Source: Elusimicrobiota bacterium (lineage in GTDB: Bacteria; Elusimicrobiota; Elusimicrobia; UBA1565; UBA9628). Taken from it: a stretch of 51,215 nt of DNA. Each line of letters starts with the position of its first letter. Position 1 is the first letter of the stretch. A program made the position numbers and the translations under genes. The DNA lies in NCBI GenBank assembly GCA_026388095.1, contig JAPLKL010000016.1:1-51215 (forward strand), read 5' to 3'. Shown in pieces: positions 43,737 to 51,215 of the stretch. The notes beneath the pieces are model-generated. The model was not told the origin of the DNA. It saw only the letters and a program-made list of their open reading frames with translations, and did not search any database.

Positions 43737-44233
43737 GAGACGGGCGGGGACCCGGCCGCCGAGGAGGCGCGGCGCAGGCGCGCCGACAGCAGCTGGGCGA
43801 GATGCGTCATGATCTGCACGCCGATGCGGGGGTGGTAGTTGAGGAGGGACTCCAGCTTGGAGCGATAGAGCAGGAAGATCTGCGATCGCTCCAGGGCCGT
43901 GGCCGTGGCCATGCGCGGCAGCTGCTCCAGCAGCGCCATCTCGCCGAAGAATTCCCCGGGCTGGATGGTGTAGATCTTCTGGGGCTTGCCGTCCGGGCCC
44001 GCCTTGGTGAGCTCGACCTGGCCCGACTCCAGGATGAAGAGGGCCCGGCCGATGTCTCCCTCCACGAAAAGGACCTCGCCCTCATGATAGGTCCGGCTGT
44101 GCAGGCTCTGGACGAGATGCCCCAGTTCCCCGAAGCGCAGGTCCCTGAAGAGGTCCAGGGACCTGAGGAAGGCCCGCTTGCGCGAGGTCGCGGGGTCGCG
44201 GAATATCCGCTTGAAAAGGCGGCTCAGCGGCAT
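43733..44233 (-). CDS. Cyclic-nucleotide-binding-domain protein
   Basis: 166 residues. One cNMP-binding beta-roll: EGEVLFVEGDIGRALFILESGQVEL then the phosphate-binding cassette PGEFFGEMALLEQLPRMATATA, in which Arg and Glu of the usual sugar-phosphate contacts are present. No helix-turn-helix follows, so it is not a CRP-type transcription factor. Overlap with the AI-2E transporter (4 nt) suggests it regulates that protein by contact. Confidence 0.9.
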   Translation of the reverse strand: MPLSRLFKRIFRDPATSRKRAFLRSLDLFRDLRFGELGHLVQSLHSRTYHEGEVLFVEGDIGRALFILESGQVELTKAGPDGKPQKIYTIQPGEFFGEMALLEQLPRMATATALERSQIFLLYRSKLESLLNYHPRIGVQIMTHLAQLLSARLRRASSAAGSPPVS

Positions 44234-44237
44234 GGGG

Positions 44238-44474
44238 CTAGGAGCTCTTGCCCAGATACCGGCTGGCGAGGTTGAGGACCGTGCCGAAGAGATGCATCCA
44301 GCCGGAGCGGACGGCCTCGCCGAAGGACTCGACCTGCTGGTCCACCCGGTAGGTCAGGACCTCCACGGCCTGGGCCGCTTTCTTGACCTGCAGCAGGGTG
44401 GCGATCAGGACGACAATGAGGATGCTCAGTTCCAAGGTGATGACGGCGAGGCAGACGGCGATGAGGGTTTCCAT
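44238..44474 (-). CDS. Small membrane protein (DUF948-like)
   Basis: 78 residues: an N-terminal helix (LIAVCLAVITLELSILIVVLIATLL) followed by an amphipathic helical tail (VKKAAQAVEVLTYRVDQQVESFGEAV). This is the shape of DUF948/YtxH-type small envelope proteins. It leads a three-gene run with the cNMP-binding and AI-2E genes, 4 nt before the former. Confidence 0.7.
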   Translation of the reverse strand: METLIAVCLAVITLELSILIVVLIATLLQVKKAAQAVEVLTYRVDQQVESFGEAVRSGWMHLFGTVLNLASRYLGKSS

Positions 44475-44530
44475 AGATGCAACGAATATAACTAATAGCG
44501 TCCGGCATCGTCAATGTCCCGGAGCCAATA

Positions 44531-44539
44531 TGCTACCAT
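44531..44539 (+). promoter_or_regulatory. Extended -10 (TGC-TACCAT) of lspA
   Basis: TGCTACCAT ends 7 nt before the lspA ATG at 44547. No Shine-Dalgarno is present, so a leaderless start is probable. Confidence 0.55.
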
Positions 44540-44546
44540 CACGCGG

Positions 44547-45020
44547 ATGACGCGGTTCAAGCGCGCCCTGCTGTTGCGCCCGGCGGTCCTGCTGGGCGTC
44601 TTCGTCGCGGACCGGCTGACCAAGCTGTGGGCCATGGAACGGCTCGCGCCGCTGCCCGGCCTGCCGCTGCTGCCTTTCTTCCATCTGACCTATGTGGAGA
44701 ACACGGGCGCGGCCTTCGGCATCGGCCGCAGCCGCAACGGGTTCTTCGTGGCCCTGACGCTGGCGCTGCTGGGCCTGCTCTGCTTCATGCGCCGCCGCTG
44801 GCCGCGCGAGGACCGCTGGCTGGAGAGCGGGTTCCTGCTCGTGGCCGCAGGCGCTCTGGGCAACCTCTACGACCGCCTGGCCTACGGGTTCGTGGTGGAC
44901 TTCCTGGATTTCCGCGTCTGGCCGGTCTTCAACGTCGCGGACTCCTGCGTGACCGTGGGGGCCTGCTGCCTGGCCTGGGGCCTATCCCGCCTGGAAAAGG
45001 AGAAGCCCGGGCGCTCTTGA
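44547..45020 (+). CDS. lspA: Lipoprotein signal peptidase (signal peptidase II)
   Basis: 157 residues, four membrane helices. It cleaves prolipoproteins after diacylglyceryl modification at the inner membrane. The conserved motifs are visible: VENTGAAFG, GALGNLYDRL, VVDFLDF with the first catalytic Asp (D118) and FNVADS with the second (D132). ATG 44547 begins the N-terminal basic segment and is preferred over the frame's earlier ATG at 44514. Its presence agrees with lipoproteins such as the one at 47292. Confidence 0.95.
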   Translation: MTRFKRALLLRPAVLLGVFVADRLTKLWAMERLAPLPGLPLLPFFHLTYVENTGAAFGIGRSRNGFFVALTLALLGLLCFMRRRWPREDRWLESGFLLVAAGALGNLYDRLAYGFVVDFLDFRVWPVFNVADSCVTVGACCLAWGLSRLEKEKPGRS

Positions 45021-45033
45021 GGCCCCGGGCTTC
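45002..45033 (+). terminator. Hairpin between lspA and a convergent gene
   Basis: GAAGCCCGGG and CCCGGGCTTC form a perfect 10-bp stem around a 12-nt loop containing the lspA stop. It could serve both converging genes; T-runs are weak. Confidence 0.5.
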
Positions 45034-45053
45034 CTCTGGCGTCAAGAAAGGCT

Positions 45054-45707
45054 TCAGCTCATCTTGTGGATGAAGTAGCCCGCGCCGAAGCCGACCATGG
45101 CGAAGGTCATCATCCCGATCGGCCCGCCGAAGCAGAACCCGATCAGCGCGGCCCAGATCGCCATCTTGCCGCCCGCGATGGTGTCGTTCCACTTGTTGGG
45201 GTCCGCCTTCTCCTCCGCCTTGACCGGGGTCTCGCCGTGCGGGACGACGCCGGCGGCGGTCACGTTGGCTTTGGCCGTGTTGTCGGTGTTGATGTTCGCC
45301 CCGGCGGAGGCGCCGGTGGTCGCCGTCTTCTTCTCACCCGGCTTCGGCTTCTTTTCCGGCACCACGGGAGCGGTGGAATCCTGGCACGGGGACCCGTCCA
45401 AGAGATGCCCGTTGTTGCAGGCCTTTTGGATATCGGTGACAGTCTGTCCTGGCTTCAGGGCGACGCTCCTCTTAGCCAAGTTCCTGTAGCCATCGAGATA
45501 CGCGTGCCATTGGGCGGCGTTCTCCGGCGAGTACTCGCCCCACTGCTTCAAGTGTTCTTTATAAGCGATCTCTACGGATCTGTCGTGCGACATGATCGCG
45601 TAGAGCGCCGCATCGTCGCTGGGCAGGCCCGGCGCAGCTTCCGCCGCAGCAGCCCACAAAGGACAAGCCAGGACGGCAAGGCAGGCCAAGGCCAGGGTAT
45701 TCTTCAT
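45054..45707 (-). CDS. Secreted protein with C-terminal glycine-rich membrane helix, unknown
   Basis: 217 residues. Signal peptide (LALACLAVLACPLWAAA), a helical N-terminal part (YAIMSHDRSVEIAYKEHLKQW), one Cys pair (CNNGHLLDGSPC), a charged Lys/Glu/Thr linker, and a C-terminal membrane segment (IWAALIGFCFGGPIGMMTFAMVGFGAGYFI). Such a combination suggests an inner-membrane tethered periplasmic protein. No family recognised. TTATGCTACT upstream contains a likely -10. Confidence 0.65.
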   Translation of the reverse strand: MKNTLALACLAVLACPLWAAAAEAAPGLPSDDAALYAIMSHDRSVEIAYKEHLKQWGEYSPENAAQWHAYLDGYRNLAKRSVALKPGQTVTDIQKACNNGHLLDGSPCQDSTAPVVPEKKPKPGEKKTATTGASAGANINTDNTAKANVTAAGVVPHGETPVKAEEKADPNKWNDTIAGGKMAIWAALIGFCFGGPIGMMTFAMVGFGAGYFIHKMS

Positions 45708-45844
45708 ATGAACCTCGGGATAGAGAATCGCGTCATCAGTAGCATAACTCCAAAAGCCGGAATATTCAAGCCCGACCGGTCGGCATAGGATGGGGCCCGC
45801 GGCCGCCCCGGCGCAGTGCCTTTAGGCCTAGCCGAGCCTGGGTC

Positions 45845-47239
45845 CTAAGACCCAGAGCGGTCGAGCCGGCCGACGAGCTCCACGTGCGAGGTCTGGGGGA
45901 AGAGGTCGACGGGCTGGACCTGGGCGAGAGAGAACCCGGAGCGGCTGAGATAGCCGGCGTCGCGGGCGAAGGTCGCCGGGTCGCAGGAGACATAGACCAC
46001 GCGCCGGACCGAGGGGCGGGTCAGGAAGCGCAGCACCGGCACGGTCAGGCCGGCGCGGGGCGGGTCCACGACTACGGCCAAGGGGCCGCTGCCCAGACCT
46101 TCCTTGAGGAGCCTGGGCAGGACCGACTCGGCCCGGCCTCCCGTGAAGCGCACGTTGCGCACCCCGTTGCGCTCCGCGGACTTCCAGGCGTCGCGCACGG
46201 CGTCGCGGTTCTCCTCCACCCCGATGACGCGCGCGGCCGAGGGCGCCAGCCACAGGGAGAGCGTCCCGACCCCGCAGTAGAGGTCCAGGACCTGGCCGAA
46301 GGCTTGCCCGCCCTGGCAGAGGGCGGACTTCGCGGCCTCATAGAGGAGCTCGGCCGCCTCGGTGTTCACTTGCAGGAATGCGCCCGGGGAGACCAGGAAG
46401 GAGAGCCGCCCCAGCTTCTCCTCCATGCCCCGGGCCCCCCAGAGGCAGCGCCACTGCGGCCCGAGGATGACCGAGGTCTTGAGCGGCTGGACGTTGTGGT
46501 GGATGCCGAGGATGTCGGGGAAGTCCGCGCGCAGGCGCGAGACGAAGGCCTCGACGGCCGGCAGGTGCGGGCCGTGGGAGACCACGGTCACCAGCGCCTT
46601 GCCCTGGCTGTTGGTGCGCACGAAGAGATGGCGCAGCGCGCCTCGTCCGGAGCGCTCGTCATAGGCGCGCCAGCCCAGTTCCTGCGCCAGAGCCTTGGCT
46701 TTCAGGACGATGCGCACGGAGAGCTCGGGCTGCACCGGGCAGGCGGGCAGGTCCACGATCTGGTGGGAGCCCGCGGCGTAGAAGCCGGCGATGAGCCCCT
46801 TGCCGCCCGGGCCCTCCCCGAATGGGACCATGACCTTGTTGCGGTAGGCCCAGGGCTTGGGCGAGGGCAAGGTGGGGAGGATGGCGACGCCCTTGAGCTT
46901 GCCGATGCGCTCGACGCAGTCGCCCACCAGCGCGGCCTTGTGGCGCAGCTGGGCCTGGTAGTCCAGGTGCTGCCAGTCGCAGCCGCCGCAGGCCGGGCCG
47001 GGACGGCCCGGCCCGGCGTGCAGAGGGCAGGGCGGTTCGATGCGCTCGGGCCCCGGCTCCAGGAGCCGGAGGATGCGGGCGCGGGCGAAGGAGGACTTGG
47101 CCTCCAGGACCTCGACTTCCAGGAGGTCGCCCGGCGCTCCGCCGGGGACGAATATGACGCGCGGGGAGCCTTCGGCCTTGGCCACGGCCTGGCCCTCCTG
47201 GGCCATGCGCAGCACGCGGACCGTCAGTCTCTCAGCCAT
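45845..47239 (-). CDS. TrmA/RlmD-family RNA (uracil-5-)methyltransferase
   Basis: 464 residues. An N-terminal TRAM domain, a Cys set for an iron-sulfur cluster (CPLHAG, CGGCDWQH), a Rossmann SAM site (DLYCGVGTLSLWL), and the catalytic Cys in YVSCDPATFARD (about C419). The family makes 5-methyluridine in 23S rRNA (RlmC/RlmD) or tRNA (TrmA); the Cys cluster favours the rRNA or RumA-like group. The spacing between the first Cys and CGGC is longer than in E. coli RlmD. It is divergent from the lipoprotein gene at 47292. Confidence 0.93.
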   Translation of the reverse strand: MAERLTVRVLRMAQEGQAVAKAEGSPRVIFVPGGAPGDLLEVEVLEAKSSFARARILRLLEPGPERIEPPCPLHAGPGRPGPACGGCDWQHLDYQAQLRHKAALVGDCVERIGKLKGVAILPTLPSPKPWAYRNKVMVPFGEGPGGKGLIAGFYAAGSHQIVDLPACPVQPELSVRIVLKAKALAQELGWRAYDERSGRGALRHLFVRTNSQGKALVTVVSHGPHLPAVEAFVSRLRADFPDILGIHHNVQPLKTSVILGPQWRCLWGARGMEEKLGRLSFLVSPGAFLQVNTEAAELLYEAAKSALCQGGQAFGQVLDLYCGVGTLSLWLAPSAARVIGVEENRDAVRDAWKSAERNGVRNVRFTGGRAESVLPRLLKEGLGSGPLAVVVDPPRAGLTVPVLRFLTRPSVRRVVYVSCDPATFARDAGYLSRSGFSLAQVQPVDLFPQTSHVELVGRLDRSGS

Positions 47240-47291
47240 GTCGTATCCGTTCTCCTGCCGGGAATTTTATCAATTTAGTAGACTAATAAAG

Positions 47292-48116
47292 ATGAGAGGC
47301 TTGGCTCTCTTGCTGCCGGCCGCCCTTCTGGCCGCGTGCGTCGCCGTGCCCGGCGGGGTGGACGAAGACCACTTGGCGCGCTCGCAGATCCTCACTACGG
47401 AGGTGTTCCCGGACCTGGATCCCGGCGTCAATGAACAGCAGACCCAACATTGCCTGGTGCGCGCCTACGGCAACGGCAAGGCCATGCAGGCCGCCGATAT
47501 CGCGGAGACGGTGTACCAGCGCATCATGGTGGACACCGGCCTGTCCTCCTTCGTGCCCTTGAGCGGCCGCTACAAGATCGTGATCTACGCCAGCGCCGAC
47601 GAGTACCATAAGAAGACCGGCCAGCCCGGCTGGTCGAGCGGCGTCACCATGGGCAGCGCCGTCTATTCCTACGAAGGCGGGCACCTCGACGGGCTGCTCT
47701 CGCACGAGCTGGCGCGTCTGGTCTTCTATGACTACATGGGCCGCAACAACCTCGACCACCACTGGGTCAGCGAGGGCCTGGCGTCCTACGAGGAGAGCAA
47801 GGCCGGCCAGTCCGCCTCGGGCGGCGTGGCCCCGCCCATGCCGGCCTGGCCCCAAGGCTGGCAGGCTCTGCCCATCGACTCCATCATCCACATGGTGCCG
47901 GCCTCGGACCGGGACCGCACGCTGAGCGCCTGGCATCGGCAGGCCGAGAGCCTGGTGCGCTTCATGCTCGAGCGCGGCGGGCGCATCGGCTTCGGCCAAT
48001 TCCTGGGCGCTCTGCGCCAGGACGCCGCCTTCGACAAGGCCGTGGCCGACGCCTTCCCCGGGACCTGGCGGGACCTGCCGGACCTCTACGCGGCCTGGTT
48101 CAAGGCCCAGCAGTGA
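47292..48116 (+). CDS. Peptidase-MA-like lipoprotein with altered zinc motif
   Basis: 274 residues. Lipobox LLAAC (Cys16) after a short hydrophobic signal. The domain resembles the gluzincin-like peptidase MA family (YKIVIYASADEYHKKTG, HHWVSEGLASYEE with the third-ligand Glu161). The first motif reads HELAR (H138, E139, R142), where HExxH is expected, so the second His ligand is replaced by Arg and proteolysis is doubtful. TAGACT ends 7 nt before the ATG with no Shine-Dalgarno. copA starts 4 nt after its stop, so the two may be co-transcribed. Confidence 0.78.
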   Translation: MRGLALLLPAALLAACVAVPGGVDEDHLARSQILTTEVFPDLDPGVNEQQTQHCLVRAYGNGKAMQAADIAETVYQRIMVDTGLSSFVPLSGRYKIVIYASADEYHKKTGQPGWSSGVTMGSAVYSYEGGHLDGLLSHELARLVFYDYMGRNNLDHHWVSEGLASYEESKAGQSASGGVAPPMPAWPQGWQALPIDSIIHMVPASDRDRTLSAWHRQAESLVRFMLERGGRIGFGQFLGALRQDAAFDKAVADAFPGTWRDLPDLYAAWFKAQQ

Positions 48117-48120
48117 TCCG

Positions 48121-50361
48121 ATGAGCGACCTCGAAACGGGCGCCGCTCCTGCGGCGAGCCTCGGCAAGCCGCGCACGGTGGTCCTGCCTGTGCGCGGCAT
48201 GCACTGCGCTTCCTGCGTGGCGAAGGTGGAATCAGCCATGGGGGGCCTCTCCGGCGTGCAATCCGTGAACGTAGACCTGCCCTCCCGCACGGTCGCCATC
48301 ACCTATTCCCCGGTCCCCGGCCGCTTCGGCGTGCGGGAGCTGCGCCGCGCCATCGAGAGCGCCGGCTACGACGTCTTGGGGGAATCCGAGTCCCGGGCCC
48401 AGGCCGAGCAGCTGAGCCTGCTGGCCCAGCAGAGCGAGCAGCGCGTGCTCATGACGCGCCTGCAGTGGAGCATGCTCTTCGCCGTGCCCCTGTTCTTCTC
48501 GGACTGGCTCAACCTCTCTCCTTACACGCAGTTCCTTCTCGCCATACCGCTGCAGGTCTGGGGCGGCTGGCATTTCCACGAGGGGCTGGTGCGCAGCCTG
48601 CGGCGGCGCAGCGCGGACATGAACACCTTGGTGTCCTTGAGCACCTGGGCGGCCTTCCTGCTCAGCGCCTATGTGACCATGTTCCCGGAAAGTCTGCCGC
48701 CGGCGGCGCGCCACCCGCAATGGGACGCGGTCGCGGGCTTGGTCACGATGATCACCTTGGGCCGCTGGCTCGAGGCCAAGACGCGGGGCAAGACCAACGA
48801 GGCCGTGGCCAAGCTCATGCGCATCGCGCCCAAGACCGCCCGGGTCCTGCGCGCCGGCCAGGCCGAGACCGTGCCCATCTCCGAGGTGGAGGTGGGGGAG
48901 ACCATCCAGGTGCGTCCCGGGGAGCAGGTCGGGCTCGACGGCACGGTCCTTTCCGGAGCCTCGACGGTGGACGAGTCGCTCTTGACCGGAGAGAGCCTGC
49001 CGGTCGAGAAGTCCCCGGGCTCGCGCGTCTGGGGCGGCTCCATCAACAAGACCGGGTCCATGGAGGTCCGCGTGGCCAAGCCGGGCTCGGAGTCGGCCCT
49101 GGCCCGCATCGTGGAGGCGGTCCGCGTCAGCCAAGCCACCAAGCCCCGCATCCAGCGCTTCGTGGACCGCGTGGCGGGCTGGTTCGTGCCGGGCGTGATG
49201 CTGGCGGCCGTGGCCTGCGCCGTGCTCTGGGCGCTCTACGGCCCGGAGCCCAAGGTCGTCTTCGCTCTGACCTCCATGGTCTCGGTGCTCGCGGTCGCCT
49301 GCCCCTGCGCGCTGGGACTCGCGACACCGCTGGCCATCGTGGCCGGCGTGGGCCGCGCCGCGGAGATGGGCGTCTTCATCCGCAACGCGGACGTGCTGGA
49401 GGCGGTGGGGCGCCTGGACGTGGTCCTCTTCGACAAGACCGGGACTTTGACCGAGGGCCGCCCGCGCGTGATGGAGACGGTCATCGTCGAGGGCGGGCGC
49501 GACGAGATGCTCTCCTACGCCTTCGCCGCGGAGCAGCGCTCGGAGCATCCGTTCGCGGCCGCGGTGGTGGCCTACGCGAAGGGCCTGGGCGTGGCCGCAG
49601 CGAAGGTCGATTCCTTCGAGGCTTTCCCGGGCCGCGGGGTGCTGGTCACCAGCGGCGGCCGCACGGTGCGCGTGGGGAGCCTGGGCTGGCTCAAGGAGAA
49701 CGGCTCTCCGGTCCCGCCCGGACCTGCCCGCCGGTTCCAGGAGGAGGCGGGCTCGGTCCTGGGAGTGGCCCTGGATGGCCGCTTCTTGGGAGCCTTCGTG
49801 TTGGCCGACACGGTGCGGCCTTCGGCCAAGGCCGCGGTGAGCGCGCTCAAGGGCATGGGCCTGGCCGTCTACCTGGTCTCCGGGGACCGCAACGCGGCCT
49901 CCTACCGGGTGGCAGAGGCGGTGGGCATCAAGACCGTGTTCTCCGAGGTCCTGCCCGAGGAGAAGGTCAAGACCGTGGCGCGGCTCAAGACGGAAGGCAA
50001 GCGGGTGGCCATGGTGGGCGAGGGGTTCAACGACGCTCCGGCCTTGAGCGAGGCGGACATCGGCATCTCCCTGGCCTCGGGCACGGACATCGCCACCGAG
50101 GCCGCGGACATCACGCTCATCAACCCGGACCTGGAGACCATCGCCCTGGCCATCCGCCTGAGCCAGAAGATCCGCAAGGTCATCTGGGAGAACCTGGTCC
50201 TGTCCTTCGCCTACAACCTGCTGCTCATCCCGGTGGCGGCCGGGGTGCTCTACAAGCCGTTCGGGGTGATGCTCAAGCCCCAATACGCGGGCGCGGCCAT
50301 GGCGCTCTCGTCGATCTCGGTGGCCTTGAATTCTTTGCGTTTGCGGAGGAAGAAGATATGA
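48121..50361 (+). CDS. copA: Copper-translocating P1B-type ATPase
   Basis: 746 residues, a normal CopA length. One N-terminal heavy-metal domain (GMHCASC, C29/C32). The six-helix transport core has the metal-site ACPCALG (C394-P-C396) and actuator TGES. DKTGT (D438 phosphorylated) begins the P-domain, and SEHPFAAAV is the nucleotide-binding HP signature. GEGFNDAPAL replaces the usual GDGxNDxPAL (Asp to Glu). It exports Cu(I) from the cytoplasm. Its stop overlaps queF (ATGA). Confidence 0.95.
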   Translation: MSDLETGAAPAASLGKPRTVVLPVRGMHCASCVAKVESAMGGLSGVQSVNVDLPSRTVAITYSPVPGRFGVRELRRAIESAGYDVLGESESRAQAEQLSLLAQQSEQRVLMTRLQWSMLFAVPLFFSDWLNLSPYTQFLLAIPLQVWGGWHFHEGLVRSLRRRSADMNTLVSLSTWAAFLLSAYVTMFPESLPPAARHPQWDAVAGLVTMITLGRWLEAKTRGKTNEAVAKLMRIAPKTARVLRAGQAETVPISEVEVGETIQVRPGEQVGLDGTVLSGASTVDESLLTGESLPVEKSPGSRVWGGSINKTGSMEVRVAKPGSESALARIVEAVRVSQATKPRIQRFVDRVAGWFVPGVMLAAVACAVLWALYGPEPKVVFALTSMVSVLAVACPCALGLATPLAIVAGVGRAAEMGVFIRNADVLEAVGRLDVVLFDKTGTLTEGRPRVMETVIVEGGRDEMLSYAFAAEQRSEHPFAAAVVAYAKGLGVAAAKVDSFEAFPGRGVLVTSGGRTVRVGSLGWLKENGSPVPPGPARRFQEEAGSVLGVALDGRFLGAFVLADTVRPSAKAAVSALKGMGLAVYLVSGDRNAASYRVAEAVGIKTVFSEVLPEEKVKTVARLKTEGKRVAMVGEGFNDAPALSEADIGISLASGTDIATEAADITLINPDLETIALAIRLSQKIRKVIWENLVLSFAYNLLLIPVAAGVLYKPFGVMLKPQYAGAAMALSSISVALNSLRLRRKKI

Positions 50362-50774
50362 AGAAGAAGCTCATCTATGGTTATCAGCCGGAGCTGGCTT
50401 TGGCCGGAGCGGACTCGCCTCTGCCTCCCATCGAGACCTGGCCGAACCAGAACCGGGGCTACGAGATCCGCATCGAGCATCCGGAATTCACCTCGGTCTG
50501 CCCCAAGACCAAGCTGCCGGACTTCGGGACCTTGTGGCTGAGCTACGAGCCGGCGCGCCTGTGCATCGAACTGAAGTCCTTCAAGTATTACCTGCTGGGC
50601 TACCGCAGCATGGGCATCTTCTACGAGAACGCGGTCAACCGCATCCTCAAGGACATCGTCAAGGCCACCAAACCCGTCTGGGCGGAACTGGAAGGGTCTT
50701 TCACCACGCGCGGCGGCATGCGCTCGGTCATCGTGGCCCGCTACGGGACGCGGCGCATCGCGCATCGGCATTAA
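50358..50774 (+). CDS. queF: NADPH-dependent 7-cyano-7-deazaguanine reductase
   Basis: 138 residues, the short unimodular QueF type. Makes preQ1 from preQ0 in queuosine synthesis. The catalytic Cys48 and Asp55 are in TSVCPKTKLPDF, and the substrate-binding ELKSFKYYLLGYR follows. The start ATG overlaps the copA stop by 4 nt (ATGA), indicating coupled translation despite unrelated functions. A palindromic hairpin follows the stop. Confidence 0.95.
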   Translation: MKKKLIYGYQPELALAGADSPLPPIETWPNQNRGYEIRIEHPEFTSVCPKTKLPDFGTLWLSYEPARLCIELKSFKYYLLGYRSMGIFYENAVNRILKDIVKATKPVWAELEGSFTTRGGMRSVIVARYGTRRIAHRH

Positions 50775-50785
50775 GAATCCGGGGA

Positions 50786-50817
50786 CACAATACTTATCTC
50801 CGGAATTAAGTATTGTG
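50786..50817. repeat. REP-like hairpin (CACAATACTTA / TAAGTATTGTG)
   Basis: An 11-bp perfect inverted repeat around a 10-nt loop, flanked by GGGGA upstream and CCTC downstream. It recalls REP-type hairpins mobilised by IS200-like (RAYT) transposases, but no such gene is in view. It may also terminate the copA-queF transcript. Confidence 0.55.
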
Positions 50818-51007
50818 CCTCTCGTAAGAACTCGGTGCCGAGGGTATCATGTGGCGCGTCGCGGCCCGGCTTGCTGAGCCCGTTGGGCTCGGCTCGTCTT
50901 GAAATCCCTTCTCGGGCCGCGCTGCTGCCCATGCCCGACCCGCCAGGTTGTGGATAGCCTGGATAACTTCCCATCTCGAATTGTAGGCCCGACTCGCCGG
51001 CGCCGCA

Positions 51008-51024
51008 CCGCGCTTTTAGCGCGG
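51008..51024. repeat. Short hairpin after transposase
   Basis: CCGCGC-TTTTA-GCGCGG, 7 nt beyond the transposase stop. It is probably part of the insertion-sequence end. Confidence 0.4.
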
Positions 51025-51030
51025 GGCGCC

Positions 51031-51215
51031 TCATGCAAGCGCGACCGCGCCCTCCACGGCCAGCCCAGGTTCGATCCAGCACCTCAGCGCGCGTTTGAGG
51101 TTGCACGCCGTCGCCTTCAAGTAAACCGACAGCCGGACCCGCTTTCCTCCGCGCACACGCAGTCTCCCCAGCCCATGAGCCCGCTTGAGCTCCGAGTTCG
51201 TGGACTCGATGCCCG
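51031..51215 (-). CDS. C-terminal end of a DDE-type transposase (cut by window edge)
   Basis: The last 60 codons read minus-strand: GIESTNSELKRAHGLGRLRV, then RGGKRVRLSVYLKATACNLKR and a tail ending VALA before TGA. The Glu in the E-x(5-6)-K/R context, the GLGRLRVRG run and the final Asn-Leu-Lys-Arg helix are typical of DDE transposases of the IS4/IS5/IS1182 type. The N-terminal part lies beyond the right edge, so intactness and family cannot be judged. Confidence 0.75.
   Translation of the reverse strand, partial: GIESTNSELKRAHGLGRLRVRGGKRVRLSVYLKATACNLKRALRCWIEPGLAVEGAVALA

Noticed and set aside
48232-50283. 683-codon minus-strand frame
   Set aside because: Antisense shadow of copA; His/Gly/Arg-rich with no domain.
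50771-51106. Minus-strand 111-codon frame near the right edge
   Set aside because: Overlaps the transposase C-terminus in another frame and runs over the REP-like hairpin.

Overview
This 51.2 kb window is high-GC chromosomal DNA from a Gram-negative bacterium. Support for that includes an outer-membrane beta-barrel gene, many Sec signal peptides, a lipoprotein signal peptidase (lspA) and lipoproteins. Several traits recall Elusimicrobiota: many secreted proteins of no recognised family, long Ala/Pro-rich N-terminal extensions on secreted and membrane proteins, and unusual two-domain fusions. That placement is inference, because no rRNA or other phylogenetic marker was compared. No complete prophage, CRISPR array, rRNA or convincing tRNA gene was seen. 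Mobile-element traces are a transposase C-terminus cut by the right edge, palindromic repeats, and an 18-bp sequence that follows two different stop codons.

Layout. 1-386: non-coding, with palindromes. 387-4580: four secreted or anchored unknown proteins. 4588-7015: a VOC protein, a DUF4424-like protein and a secreted unknown. 7016-8646: an accessory patch with CCCCACCAGT repeats, an N-terminally truncated RecG/AlbA-type ATPase and a 50-residue Cys/His protein. 8647-12755: a DinB-like protein, a membrane protein, a beta-lactamase-like/FGE-sulfatase fusion and a secreted protein. 12804-18234: carA-carB followed by two membrane proteins. 18235-20098: repeat DNA beside a lipid cluster (diacylglycerol-kinase-like, PAP2, and a broken CDP-alcohol phosphatidyltransferase). 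20258-24187: three paralogous Spy/CpxP-like periplasmic proteins with other secreted or membrane genes between them. 24298-26095: a receiver-GcvH-like fusion and a zinc metalloprotease. 26207-28644: a repeat protein, a 24-codon Cys-ended peptide gene, an intrinsic-terminator-like hairpin and a radical SAM/SPASM gene; this is the best candidate for an undescribed system. 28777-30699: a heparinase II/III-like protein. 30764-37076: an apparent eight-gene operon running from a Cys-rich secreted protein to cystathionine beta-synthase and a gamma-synthase/lyase. 37187-41645: an MFS protein with a large secreted N-terminus, and a subtilase. 41794-45707: a receiver-thioesterase fusion, an AI-2E family transporter, a cNMP-binding protein, lspA and a secreted unknown. 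45845-50774: an RNA m5U methyltransferase, a peptidase-MA-like lipoprotein, copA and queF. 50775-51215: a REP-like hairpin and the transposase end.

One theme crosses these regions. Many genes have a good -10 hexamer 5-7 nt before the start codon and no Shine-Dalgarno sequence, so leaderless transcripts look common here. Other genes have clear AAGGAG-type sites.
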